A DNA stretch of 49,357 bases from Planctomycetaceae bacterium (GCA_002709225.1 PAQH01000011.1:1-49357); one strand, 5' to 3'; counted from the stretch's first letter, positions 35,117-44,272 are shown. Numbers and translations are program-made. Notes: a model not told the origin generated them from the sequence alone.

Positions 35117-37063
35117 ATGAAACGGGAAAAGCCCAAGTCCCAGCGGGTTCACAAAACTACCTGGAAAACGCGTGCCTCGCTGGTCATCGGCGGTTGCGTG
35201 ATTTTGACCACCAGTCTCGCAATCCGTTCACTCACCACCACCGAACCAGCCGTTGCTCAGGGACGTCAAGCCCAGCCACCTAGGTCCGGACGCAAGCCGA
35301 CAAAGACGCGCCAGCCGGCTCCCACCCAATCCGCAGCGCCCAATCGTGTGGGCAACATCGCAGCGACCGTGAACGCGCAGACCATAACGCGTCAGCAACT
35401 GGCAAACGAGTGCTTGCGGCGATACGGCCCAGAGGTGTTGGAAGAACTCATCAATAAACATGTCCTGCTTCAGGCATGCCAGCAGCGCAATCTGGTCATC
35501 ACGGAAAAACAAGTGGATGCGGCAATTACTCGTTTCGCAGCCCGTTTTGGCCTGCCCACAACCCAATGGCTAAACGTCATGAAAGAACGACGCAATATGA
35601 CTCCCGACCAGTACCGTCGTGACGTCATCTGGCCCATGCTGGCGCTGAAAGGTTTGGCTGCCAAACGCGTTGTGGTGACCCCCCAAGACCTGCAACGCGC
35701 CTTGGAATCAGAATTCGGTCCCAAAGTCAAAGCGCGCGTGATCACAGTTAACACCAAAACAAAAGCGACTCAGGTGCGCCAACAAGTTACTGACAAGCCT
35801 GAGGACTTCGGCCGCCTGGCAAGGCAGTTTTCCGACGATCCCAGTGGTAGCTCTCAGGGTGTAATTCCAGCAATCCGCAAACACGTTGGTAATCCCGAGC
35901 TCGAACGCGTCGCATTTTCACTCCGTGAGAATGAAATATCACCGGTATTCAAGGTTGGCGATAAGTATGTCCTTTTGATTTGCGACCAACATATTCCGCG
36001 CAGCTCAGTCTTTTCCAACGCTCAGCTGCTGGAAGCTGAAAAAACTCGATTGCGTGAACAAATCGCCGAAGACAAATTGCGTGTCGCGGCATCAGATGTC
36101 TACCAACAATTGCAGACTGAAGCAAACGTCGTAAATCTGCTGAAAAAGACTGAGCTGCAACAACAATATCCCGGGATTGCTGCCCATATTAATTCCGGCC
36201 AAATCACTTTTCGTCAACTCGCTGAAAAATGCCTGGCACGCTATGGGAATGAAGTACTTGAAGGGGAGGTCAACCGCCTGATCTTAACCCAAGCCCTAAA
36301 TCAGCGAAAACAGTCCATTCAACAAGCTGACATTGATCGGGAAATCACCCGAGCGGCTGATGCTTACGGGTACTGGAAAGAAGACGGGACGCCGGATGTG
36401 CACCGTTGGCTACAGAAAGTCACCGAAGCGGACGGAGCCAGTGTTGAACTCTACATACGAGATGCGGTCTGGCCGAGTGTGGCATTGAAGAAGATGGTTG
36501 AAAATACCATCGAAGTCACTCCGAAAGACATGCAAAAATCCATTGAATCAAATTATGGAGAACGTGTTCGCGTCATGGCAATCGTTGTCAACGACCAACG
36601 CCTCGCACAACGCTTGCGCAGCCAAGCCCACGAAAACCCCACGCCCGAGTATTTCGCCGAACTGGCACATCAATTCTCGACGGAACCTGTCTCCAAAGAA
36701 AACTACGGCACCGTACCTCCTATCCGCAAGCACAGTGGGCAACCGCTGGTTGAGCGAGAAGCCTTCAGTTTGACCGAACAAGATCCTCTTTCGAGCATCA
36801 TTGTCGTAGCGGACAAGTTTATTTTATTGAGATACCTCGGCCGAACTGTTCCCCAGGTTGAACAAGTCGATGAAGAAGTTCGCAGGGAGCTCGCCAATCA
36901 CATCCATGAGAAAAAGTTGCGTCTGAAGATGGAACTCGAATTCGAACGCCTGCGCAAGCATGCACGTGTCGAAAATTACCTCGCTGCGGCTACCGCAGGC
37001 AAGTCACAACAACGTGCTCGTACTGCCCAGACTTTGCAGCCAGGCCAAACCCGCCAACGCTAA
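35117..37063 (+). CDS. Exported SurA/parvulin-like protein with two tandem chaperone-PPIase units
   Basis: The protein has 648 residues from ATG 35117, with GGAGAAAGC upstream. A basic N-terminus and hydrophobic stretch (ASLVIGGCVILTTSLAI) form a signal or anchor. Two homologous units follow, each with a SurA-N-like helical part (TITRQQLANECLRRYGPEVLEELINKHVLLQA; QITFRQLAEKCLARYGNEVLEGEVNRLILTQA) and a parvulin-like part (KPEDFGRLARQFSDDPSGSSQG; TPEYFAELAHQFSTEP). The catalytic His of active parvulins (usually HILV) is absent in both, which read ARVITV and VMAIVV. A chaperone role in the envelope is more likely than isomerase activity. A strong terminator follows. Confidence 0.82.
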   Translation: MKREKPKSQRVHKTTWKTRASLVIGGCVILTTSLAIRSLTTTEPAVAQGRQAQPPRSGRKPTKTRQPAPTQSAAPNRVGNIAATVNAQTITRQQLANECLRRYGPEVLEELINKHVLLQACQQRNLVITEKQVDAAITRFAARFGLPTTQWLNVMKERRNMTPDQYRRDVIWPMLALKGLAAKRVVVTPQDLQRALESEFGPKVKARVITVNTKTKATQVRQQVTDKPEDFGRLARQFSDDPSGSSQGVIPAIRKHVGNPELERVAFSLRENEISPVFKVGDKYVLLICDQHIPRSSVFSNAQLLEAEKTRLREQIAEDKLRVAASDVYQQLQTEANVVNLLKKTELQQQYPGIAAHINSGQITFRQLAEKCLARYGNEVLEGEVNRLILTQALNQRKQSIQQADIDREITRAADAYGYWKEDGTPDVHRWLQKVTEADGASVELYIRDAVWPSVALKKMVENTIEVTPKDMQKSIESNYGERVRVMAIVVNDQRLAQRLRSQAHENPTPEYFAELAHQFSTEPVSKENYGTVPPIRKHSGQPLVEREAFSLTEQDPLSSIIVVADKFILLRYLGRTVPQVEQVDEEVRRELANHIHEKKLRLKMELEFERLRKHARVENYLAAATAGKSQQRARTAQTLQPGQTRQR

Positions 37064-37120
37064 GCCACTGCGAACACCCTGAAACTACGGCTCCAGCGGG
37101 ATCTTGCCGGGCATCCAATA

Positions 37121-37159
37121 AACAACGGGCGCCAGTGATGATCACTAACGCCCGTTGTT
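37121..37159. terminator. Bidirectional terminator-type hairpin between convergent genes
   Basis: AACAACGGGCG (37121-37131) pairs perfectly with CGCCCGTTGTT (37149-37159), and within the loop AGTGAT pairs with ATCACT. The T-run is weak on both sides. It separates the parvulin-like gene and the lysine-rich repeat gene. Confidence 0.75.
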
Positions 37160-37244
37160 GTCTCGTCGGAAGTTGCTTCACAAGCCGCGACTTTACGGCC
37201 GGAAAAGACCTGGTTCCATTCAGAAAGAAATTGGTGGTAACCTC

Positions 37245-37913
37245 TTAAGCCTCATTACTTACCTCTGGTGCTGGCGGAGGCGTGGCGTCATCCTGTTTAC
37301 CAGCGCTGGCCTTCTTGCCTTGCGGCTCTGCACCACACTTGGGTTCCATATGCCGGACGACACGGCCCAGCAGATTACGTACGTGCCCGCCACTCTTGGC
37401 CGATTTCTGGGCAGCTGACTTTTGCTTCGCTGATTTCTGGGCAGCTGACTTTTGCTTCGCCGATTTCTGGGCAGCTGACTTTTGCTTAGCCGACTTTTGC
37501 TTGGGCTGAACGGCACTGGTAATGTGACTCAAAAGGTCCTTCAGTGGCGTGTGGTTTCCCTTTTGCTTGGCCGACTTTTGCTTGGCCGACTTCTGCTTGG
37601 CCGACTTCTGCTTGGCCGACTTTTGCGCTGCCGACTTTTGCTTGGGAGAAGATTTCGCTTTCCCAGCGGATTTCGGCGCGACACTCTTTTGAATCTGGCT
37701 AACCAGATTACTCAATACGTTGCGATGGGACTTCTTAGCCGAGTTGCCCTTCTGCTTGGCAGATTTTTGCACGGACGCTCCGCACTTGGCTTCGGCCTTT
37801 CCGATTTTCGACGTCATGCGGCTAAGCAACTCAACCGCGGGTACGTTCGAGACGCAGACTGCGCAAGTCAGACTTACAGCCACGAACGCGGGCACGATGG
37901 CTCGATTTTTCAT
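37245..37913 (-). CDS. Exported lysine-rich SAKQK pentapeptide-repeat protein
   Basis: The protein has 222 residues from ATG 37913, with AGGAGTGG upstream. A Sec signal (IVPAFVAVSLTCAVCVSNVPAVE) leads to a very basic, Ala/Ser/Lys/Gln-rich body. Two blocks of SAKQK or SAAQK pentapeptides (about 95-120 and 142-175) alternate with similar short segments of the type LSNLVSQIQKSV, LLSHITSAVQ and LLGRVVRHM, so it looks like a repeated helix-plus-linker design. KCGAS and KCGAE motifs lie near both ends. The basic repeats recall histone-H1-like tails, but the signal peptide argues for the periplasm or surface. Function unknown. Confidence 0.78.
   Translation of the reverse strand: MKNRAIVPAFVAVSLTCAVCVSNVPAVELLSRMTSKIGKAEAKCGASVQKSAKQKGNSAKKSHRNVLSNLVSQIQKSVAPKSAGKAKSSPKQKSAAQKSAKQKSAKQKSAKQKSAKQKGNHTPLKDLLSHITSAVQPKQKSAKQKSAAQKSAKQKSAAQKSAKQKSAAQKSAKSGGHVRNLLGRVVRHMEPKCGAEPQGKKASAGKQDDATPPPAPEVSNEA
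37401..37490 (-). repeat. Three 30-bp tandem repeats in the lysine-rich gene
   Basis: GATTTCTGGGCAGCTGACTT plus TTGCTTCGCT on the plus strand recurs at 37401-37430, 37431-37460 and 37461-37490 with one to two changes. Each codes ten residues, SAKQK plus SAAQK in either order. Confidence 0.95.
37571..37645 (-). repeat. Five 15-bp tandem repeats in the lysine-rich gene
   Basis: CCGACTTCTGCTTGG-type units lie at 37571, 37586, 37601, 37616 and 37631, differing by one to three bases and coding SAKQK or SAAQK pentapeptides. 37601-37618 is identical over 18 bases to 24113-24130. Confidence 0.95.
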
Positions 37914-38430
37914 AGGATCCACTCCTATCCCAATTCGGGAAAACAACGACATGGAAGACTCAGTCCGCCGAACCCAATGGCCCCGAGCCGTCCGTTGGCA
38001 AGTTTGGTAACCAACCCGCACTTTCTGGCTGGCTTCTGCATCCGTCATCGTCTCGCCAGACCCCTCAGTTTAGTCAGCCGACTCACTCTGCCCTATTTGC
38101 TCCAAGTTCACCGTGTACCTCACCCGGATATGCCCGGTGTACCGGTTGTATGATTTCGGGCAAGTGCCCCTTCGAAGGCTCAATCGGCGGGCGACAAACG
38201 GTAGAACGCAAGCCGCGGCGAAGGACCGCAGACTCAGCAAGCCTACGGCAAGGCGACGGCCAGGTGGCGTCTATCGTGGCAGTTGGATCACCGGGTCATG
38301 AACGCCACCGCTACCAGGCCACTTGTCAATGCAAACACGAGCAGCGTGGCGACTTGGAGTCACCCCACAGTTTTGCTGTCCCAGAGGAACCGCGAACTGC
38401 TTCATGAGTGGCCATGTCGAGAAGCGTCAT
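37914..38430. other. Intergenic region upstream of the lysine-rich gene
   Basis: About 500 bases with no supported gene. Open frames of 62-99 codons on the plus strand (for example 38150-38407) lack ribosome-binding sites and family features. Its minus strand should contain the promoter of the lysine-rich gene and the 3' end of the lipoprotein transcript; no consensus promoter is seen. Confidence 0.5.
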
Positions 38431-40818
38431 TCAGGGTGTTTTCTCGACGAGTTGAAACGCAATTAAGGAATCGTCAGTGGCTACAAACAGGCACGGTGTG
38501 TCTTGATACTTCCCGGTTGCCAGCGCAGTCACAGTTTGTCCCAACGAAAAATAGTCAAAAAATTCCCCGTCCTGACCAATAATGCGAATCGTCCCATCCG
38601 AGCCAGCTACGATCCAATCTCCACGAGTCTTGCGTAGGAATTTCCCATAGCCAACAAGCTGACCACGAAACGGCCCAGGAGACAATTCCAACGACCACTG
38701 CTCTTCAAAATTGGCTGCCAGGCCGATTGCTGAAGGCGCTTCGTTGGGCGCGAAGGCAATTCCCAGATAACCGGCTACGCCATTTTCACGATGCCCATTA
38801 AATAGGTGGTGAATATTTTGCCCCGGTACAGCAATCGTTCGTTTCGACTCACCTTTTTCATCGAAGACACTTATTCCACCGCGATCATTTGACACCAGTA
38901 AAACGCCCGAATAGTCCCCGGCGCCGGGCCGCGGTGCCAATGAAAGTACATTCGCAATAACTCGGCTACTCCAGGAACGTTGTCCATCTAAAGAAACTAC
39001 GTGGACGCCCAAGGGACCCCAAAACCCGACGTAAAGCTCTGGTGCTCCATCCTGGTTAAGATCGGCAAACTGCACATCGTTGATGCCATCGTGGCGTTGG
39101 CCCGCAGGCGGGTAACTGATGACATGGCGGTATTCGCCATCCAGTAAGTGGACCTGTTGGCCAAGGGTACCCGTTACGGCAATAAACCGACGACCGTCTT
39201 CAGTGGTTACCCCTCGTAACACGTCAACACGGGCGGATTCCGGAACCTGCAAGCTGTGACGAGTAAGAAATGTTCCGCTGGCATCAAATTCAGCAACGGT
39301 CTTGGCACTCTCCAACACCAAGACCCGTTGCTCCGAACCACCTGGATCGAGCACTTGCATATCCAAAGGTAGCTGGACATCTTGTGATTCCCAAAGTCGC
39401 ACCAGAGATAACTGTTGAGGTTCAGCAGCTTCGCGGATACCTGCCCGTGGCAATGCCACCAGCGTGGCATCCTCGGGACTGTTGACGGCCACAAGCGCTT
39501 CATATTCACTTCGCAACTGCTTTTCGGCAGCACGATTTACATCGGCTAACAACTCACCAGCATCGATACGCTTCATATCCTCCAGAAGACGTTTTTCAAG
39601 TGCTTCTTCCCTCTCAACAATAATCGTCTGTACGATCGATTCGCGATTCATAACCACAACCGCCGGGGCAACCGACAAGTAAAACTGGTCACGACCAACA
39701 GACTGTGTATCGAGAAGTACGGGAACTGTAACGTCCCAATTCATGAGCACCTGCCGTAATTGGTCCGGGGACAACCGCGCTGGTTCCGCGAAAATCGCGT
39801 AAATCTTCCAGTCTGGGTTATCACGGTAGCGATTGGCAAGCAGCTCCAATTGTCTCAAATTGAACTCGCTCGCGGGATGGATATTAAACCACATCAACAC
39901 GACCTGCTTTCCAGCAATCTGTTCAGCTGACCATTCGTCTCCTTCGATCGTCTGAAAAGCAAACCGGCCCACCTGTTTTCCATAGAGGTCTACCGGTACC
40001 GGCTTGGGTGGCGTCACAAACGCTTCCACGGGACGTGCGTCTGCAGGCATGTCAAAGGTAAAACGCGCCCCCTTGTTGTCTGGCGCAAAAACCGCCCCCT
40101 CAAACTCCACACTCCAACGAACGCTATCTTCTCTCCGCTCCGACGCAGCCGTGAGCCACTGGCTACTGGGAAGCTCAAGCCGTCGCAATAAATATTGGTC
40201 TTGGTCAATCCATAAAACGAATGATCCCTCTTCCGTAACCAATTCAATCCGACGACAAGGTTGCCCTTCAATCGGCAACGGCGGCAACACCTGCTTCCGA
40301 TTCGCTGCCGTCAGCATCTCCGCCAGAGGCTGGTCTGAGAGTAGAAGTTCAAGTTGAACGAGCGGCCCAAGTCCCCCCATCAGTTGACTCTTGATCATAG
40401 AGTCTTGATGTAAGGCGTCGAAATCCACGCGTTCCGGTGCATCACGAACCACAACCTGTCCGTCGAGATCTTGCCATTGCGGCGAAATGGCGGCATACCA
40501 CTTTTTTCCGTTACAGACGAGCTGCAAAGCACTCGTGTGAATCGCCAGCTGTCGATTCTCCCCCCAGGCAACACGCGCCTCTTCCTCCTGTTCCCGCCAT
40601 TGCTCTTCTTCCTTAATCTGCAACTTAACGTAAGCGCGATCGCTATAAGCAGTCGCATCCCGATAAGCGGTGATCATCCGGCCCAAAACCTCATCCGCAC
40701 CAACGGAACTAGTTTCATCCGTCGGTGGACCTGATACAGAATTGCAGCCAGCAAATAACGCTACAGCACTGACGAGCGCGGTACACCAGCACCACACGAC
40801 GAATGACGTATACTTCAC
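38431..40818 (-). CDS. Large lipoprotein with LolA-like, thioredoxin-like and C-terminal propeller parts
   Basis: The protein has 795 residues from GTG 40818, chosen because the lipoprotein signal (VKYTSFVVWCWCTALVSAVA then LFAGC) starts there; the frame continues to ATG 40962. Cys after LFAG is the expected lipidation site. Residues 35-280 look like an outer-membrane-lipoprotein-sorting/DUF2092 domain (VLGRMITAYRDATAY; RLELPSSQWLTAA). Residues 285-440 are a thioredoxin/AhpC-like fold (VVLMWFNIHPASEFNLRQLE; VAPAVVVMNRE), but the CxxC site reads HPAS, so no disulfide chemistry is expected. The rest (about 470-795) is a beta-propeller with FG-GAP-like calcium loops (DVQFADLNQDGAPELYVGFWG). Role unknown. 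Confidence 0.78.
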   Translation of the reverse strand: MKYTSFVVWCWCTALVSAVALFAGCNSVSGPPTDETSSVGADEVLGRMITAYRDATAYSDRAYVKLQIKEEEQWREQEEEARVAWGENRQLAIHTSALQLVCNGKKWYAAISPQWQDLDGQVVVRDAPERVDFDALHQDSMIKSQLMGGLGPLVQLELLLSDQPLAEMLTAANRKQVLPPLPIEGQPCRRIELVTEEGSFVLWIDQDQYLLRRLELPSSQWLTAASERREDSVRWSVEFEGAVFAPDNKGARFTFDMPADARPVEAFVTPPKPVPVDLYGKQVGRFAFQTIEGDEWSAEQIAGKQVVLMWFNIHPASEFNLRQLELLANRYRDNPDWKIYAIFAEPARLSPDQLRQVLMNWDVTVPVLLDTQSVGRDQFYLSVAPAVVVMNRESIVQTIIVEREEALEKRLLEDMKRIDAGELLADVNRAAEKQLRSEYEALVAVNSPEDATLVALPRAGIREAAEPQQLSLVRLWESQDVQLPLDMQVLDPGGSEQRVLVLESAKTVAEFDASGTFLTRHSLQVPESARVDVLRGVTTEDGRRFIAVTGTLGQQVHLLDGEYRHVISYPPAGQRHDGINDVQFADLNQDGAPELYVGFWGPLGVHVVSLDGQRSWSSRVIANVLSLAPRPGAGDYSGVLLVSNDRGGISVFDEKGESKRTIAVPGQNIHHLFNGHRENGVAGYLGIAFAPNEAPSAIGLAANFEEQWSLELSPGPFRGQLVGYGKFLRKTRGDWIVAGSDGTIRIIGQDGEFFDYFSLGQTVTALATGKYQDTPCLFVATDDSLIAFQLVEKTP

Positions 40819-41299
40819 CGGCTGTCGCTCGGGTGCGGAGCGGAACGCCAGCAGCCTGGAGATCGGCTCGACAATAGAACAGTCCCCCCGCGAAACTTGC
40901 AATAATCGCGTTAACCGCGTACGCCAACAAACAAACACCCGTTCCTTGATCACAATCGGCATCCTTCCGCAATGGCGTTTGGGGAGCGACGAACAGGTTG
41001 GATTATTCGCAAAGTGGCAGCAGAGGTAAACCTCGGAATCCTTGCCATCACATTGAGATGCCCCGCCGTGGAACTAGCTGCCATCCTGCGTATCTTGCCA
41101 TACCCCTCGGCTAGGCAGCAGTATGACTGCTATGCTAGCCGCGTGCCTAACCGGCGGAAGAGCACTTCAGCGCAGCCTCTGTGAAATGCAACCTGCTATT
41201 CTGCCAAATTGCCAGAACCAAATTACCAAGCAAACACCAAGTAAACCCGCGGATGCAAGCACTCTACGGGACGTGCAGGCAATCTTGAGAGCAGTTTCT
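40819..41299. other. Divergent region between the lipoprotein and LarA-like genes
   Basis: Contains the upstream open extensions of both flanking genes (minus to 40962, plus from 41123) but no separate gene. An 11-bp near-tandem repeat (ACCAAGCAAAC and ACCAAGTAAAC, 41225-41246) is present. No consensus promoter is seen. Confidence 0.4.
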
Positions 41300-42520
41300 A
41301 TGCCCCCACACTCATTCTCTTACGGATCCGGACATTCACTATCGTTACGCTTTCCCTCCGGAACACCAATCGTAAAGTGCTCGGGACCGGTAGCCGAGAA
41401 GCACACAAATGCTGAGGCCGCTACGGCAGATGCGCTGCGCAACCCACTGGATTTTCCACCGATAACATCCGCGACTGTGCCGGGTGATCAAATAACGATC
41501 GCAGTGTGCACATCGCTACCGTGCATGCAACCGATCGCCACCAAAGTTATTGACATGTTGCTTGACGCGTCCGCGCAACCTGAAGAGATCACGCTCCTAC
41601 TGCCCAATGAAGCCGATGTCGCTCGCTACAAATCACCGGGGACCATCCATGCCAAGATTCATATCGCTTCGCATACCCCCGATGAACGCACGTCCCTGGG
41701 CTACATCGCAGCATCCCAACAAGGCAATCCTGTTTACTTCCACCGTGCACTCTGCGACGCGGACCTCGTGCTTCCAATTGAGGCCTCGGTACCCGGTATT
41801 GAAGGGTACGACTGTGCGTTACATGGCAAACTCTTCCCTACCTTTTCAGATACCGATACCAAGTTCAGACTGCTCTGTAACACTGACTCTCAAGCCCGCA
41901 CACAAAACGCCGTAGAAGCGCAAGAAGCCGCCTGGCTATTGGGAATCCAACTCGGCATTCAGGTTGTTCCTGGTGCGAGCAATGAAGCCTTGCACGTGCT
42001 TGCCGGGAAAAACGAAGTAGTCCAGAAGCTCGGAAACGACATGTCTACAAATGCATGGCGCACGGATATTCCAGAACAGGCCGATCTCGTGATCGGAGCG
42101 ATTGGTGGCGGCCCCGAATTGCAGACCTGGGAACATGTCGCGCGGGCCCTGGCCGCTTCCGCAACGGTAGTACAAGAGAGAGGGGCCATCGGGTTATGTA
42201 CCGCATTAAAAGAACCACCGCCCCCCGCCTTGAAGCGTATGGCATTTGATCTCAGTGAGCTTTCATCGCAAGACGACCGGCCTAAGCACACCGCCGAGGA
42301 AGAACTCGTAGTACAACGCATACGACAAACTCTGCAACGCGCTAGTGTCTACCTGGTTAGTGAATTGGAAATCCATGAAACCGAGAGCATCGGCTTTACA
42401 CATGTCGACGCCCCCCAGAACTTGCAACGCCTAGGCGAACAGTGCGATTCCTGTATTCTGATCAGCAACGCGCAATACGCAGCCCCCACACTGTTGCAGC
42501 ATGAGACACAAACCCCTTAG
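41300..42520 (+). CDS. LarA/DUF2088-type lactate racemase-like protein
   Basis: The protein has 406 residues from ATG 41300. ATG 41123 and ATG 41186 are in frame but would add a tail that is not LarA-like. YGSGHSLSLRFP near the N-terminus matches the beta-strand opening of LarA. PGDQITIAVCTSLPCM and the long alpha/beta body with EQADLVIGAIGGGPELQTWEHVARAL and ASATVVQERGAIGLC resemble the nucleotide-type domains of LarA and LarA-like racemases. Family enzymes use a nickel pincer nucleotide to move a hydride at an alpha-hydroxy acid. I could not verify the lysine and histidines that bind the cofactor, so activity is uncertain. Confidence 0.7.
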   Translation: MPPHSFSYGSGHSLSLRFPSGTPIVKCSGPVAEKHTNAEAATADALRNPLDFPPITSATVPGDQITIAVCTSLPCMQPIATKVIDMLLDASAQPEEITLLLPNEADVARYKSPGTIHAKIHIASHTPDERTSLGYIAASQQGNPVYFHRALCDADLVLPIEASVPGIEGYDCALHGKLFPTFSDTDTKFRLLCNTDSQARTQNAVEAQEAAWLLGIQLGIQVVPGASNEALHVLAGKNEVVQKLGNDMSTNAWRTDIPEQADLVIGAIGGGPELQTWEHVARALAASATVVQERGAIGLCTALKEPPPPALKRMAFDLSELSSQDDRPKHTAEEELVVQRIRQTLQRASVYLVSELEIHETESIGFTHVDAPQNLQRLGEQCDSCILISNAQYAAPTLLQHETQTP

Positions 42521-42621
42521 TTCTTCTCGCGATTCAAAAGTTCTGATGGCCTCTCGGTATCACCCGCCCTATAACAACTCTGCCGTACACCTCCGATCCC
42601 TCCATCTTGGCGAGCAACCAG

Positions 42622-43617
42622 ATGAATGAACCTCTACCAATTCCATTGCCAACCAGCGTGTTGGATGAATACCAGTTGTTTACCAGCGGTGCTGGCTACA
42701 TTAACTTCAGCGACCGTTCACGAATCGAAATCACAGGCTCCGATCGTAGTAACTTCTTGCACAGTTTTTGCACGAACGACATCAACGCGTTAACGCCTGG
42801 AACAGGCTGCGAAGCTTTCCTCTGCAATCCAAAAGGAAAAATCGTCGGTCATGTCGCCGTCTTTTGCCACTCCGACCGACTGGTACTAGATGCGGCGGCT
42901 AATCAAGCAGCAGCACTGATTGAACACCTCTCCCGGTACATCATCATGGAGGATGTGCATTTGGCAGACTGCTCCGCGACACAATCTCGAGTATTTATCT
43001 GTGGTGCGCAGGCACACGCGGTCCTGAAAAGGGTCATCGGCCACGACCTGCCCCAAACTGCCTGGTCTCACTGTGAATCAAGGACTCCCGCGTTCCCAGC
43101 CGTATGCTACAGCGTTCCCTTCTTGCGTCAGCCAGGGTTCCTATTGGCAACCGCAACGGAACATTTCGAATCGTTACTCAGTTGCTTGCGAGATCATGGA
43201 TTGGTCAAGGGCCAACAAGCCACGTGGGAAGTACTGCGGATTGAATCTGGCTGGCCAGAGTACGGCACGGACATTTCGCAAGACAATCTGCCGCAAGAAT
43301 TGGGCCGCGACGTTACGGCGATCAACTTCAACAAAGGATGTTACTTGGGACAGGAAACCGTTGCTCGTGTCGATGCGGTAGGGCACGTCAACCGTCGACT
43401 GGTACAAATCGACTGCAAAAGCCCGTCACCGGTTGCGGCACAGGCTATATTGACTCACGACGAACGCGCTGTGGGCGTCGTCACATCTACTGGCTATTCA
43501 CCCAAGCAGCAGGGAGCCATTGCGTTAGGTTACCTTCAGCAAACGCTCGCCAAACCTGGCCAAAGCTTGACTGTTGAATCGAGAACGGTTGTCATTATGA
43601 ACGTGCTCAACTCATAG
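42622..43617 (+). CDS. ygfZ: YgfZ/GcvT-like folate-binding protein
   Basis: The protein has 331 residues from ATG 42622; a TTG at 42607 would add five. It has the GcvT fold with the signature NFNKGCYLGQETVARVDAVG (KGCYxGQE, about 236-247), which defines the YgfZ/CAF17 group. YgfZ binds tetrahydrofolate and supports assembly or repair of certain iron-sulfur proteins. Two earlier landmarks fit: RSNFLHSFCTNDI and GCEAFLCNPKGKIVGHV. The conserved Cys of KGCY, needed for function in E. coli, is kept. It starts 101 bp after the LarA-like gene on the same strand. Confidence 0.9.
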   Translation: MNEPLPIPLPTSVLDEYQLFTSGAGYINFSDRSRIEITGSDRSNFLHSFCTNDINALTPGTGCEAFLCNPKGKIVGHVAVFCHSDRLVLDAAANQAAALIEHLSRYIIMEDVHLADCSATQSRVFICGAQAHAVLKRVIGHDLPQTAWSHCESRTPAFPAVCYSVPFLRQPGFLLATATEHFESLLSCLRDHGLVKGQQATWEVLRIESGWPEYGTDISQDNLPQELGRDVTAINFNKGCYLGQETVARVDAVGHVNRRLVQIDCKSPSPVAAQAILTHDERAVGVVTSTGYSPKQQGAIALGYLQQTLAKPGQSLTVESRTVVIMNVLNS

Positions 43618-43694
43618 GTTGCGCAATGCAGCGTGGCCCTAGCAACACCTCACTCTAGCGTCAGCTAGTTTCCCCGGTGCGTCAGAATGCTCCC

Positions 43695-44159
43695 CTACGA
43701 CGGATCCAGGGCTTCTTCACACCGTTCCACCGAGACCACATAACTCTCCGCGACACGCTTCAGGTCCTCCCATTCGGAACGAATGCTCTGAGCTTCCTCT
43801 GCGGAAACCTCTTCACCTTGACTCATCACATTGGTAATTGCCGTCAGCAATTCGCTGAATTCCTGGACAATCTGTTGGGTGTGCCGAATCGACACGTCTC
43901 CTTGCACACCGTACACCTGTGGGTTCGGCGTAAAGAAACCATCCGTCTGCTCACAAAGCCAATGTATGGGATGCTCATTGCCTGTGAGCTTGCACAGTTC
44001 GAGAACTCGATCGAGTGGATTGATCGTCGCCGACACATCGCCGGTCCGTTGAGAATCACACCACCTATAAATCAAGGATGGAGAAAGCCTCATTTGAGTT
44101 GCGACACGCTTGATACCCACATCCGCAACAGCTTCTCTAATCACATCACCTGAATCCAT
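43695..44159 (-). CDS. Small HTH regulator, CII/Phage_CP76-like
   Basis: The protein has 154 residues from ATG 44159, with GGCGGAG about 11 bases upstream. An N-terminal helix-turn-helix (GIKRVATQMRLSPSLIYRWCD, about 15-35) is followed by LDRVLELCKLTGNEHPIHWLCEQTDGFF. This arrangement of a HTH, then a helix mentioning LTG and the LAE/LCE-type WL motif, is typical of phage CII-like regulators (Phage_CP76 family). The rest is helical. It may be a domesticated phage-type regulator; no other phage gene is nearby. Targets are unknown. Confidence 0.65.
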   Translation of the reverse strand: MDSGDVIREAVADVGIKRVATQMRLSPSLIYRWCDSQRTGDVSATINPLDRVLELCKLTGNEHPIHWLCEQTDGFFTPNPQVYGVQGDVSIRHTQQIVQEFSELLTAITNVMSQGEEVSAEEAQSIRSEWEDLKRVAESYVVSVERCEEALDPS

Positions 44160-44272
44160 TTAATCACGCTCCGCCAAAACGCGAGGTCAAAGACATGCGA
44201 CGCATCTACGGCGCAATTCAACCGAGCTTGTCTTGATACTAGAAAAACACCAACCGGTCCGCAAACGATGAA

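Noticed and set aside
37401..37645. CRISPR-like array
   Set aside because: Units are contiguous with no unique spacers and are in-frame coding repeats.
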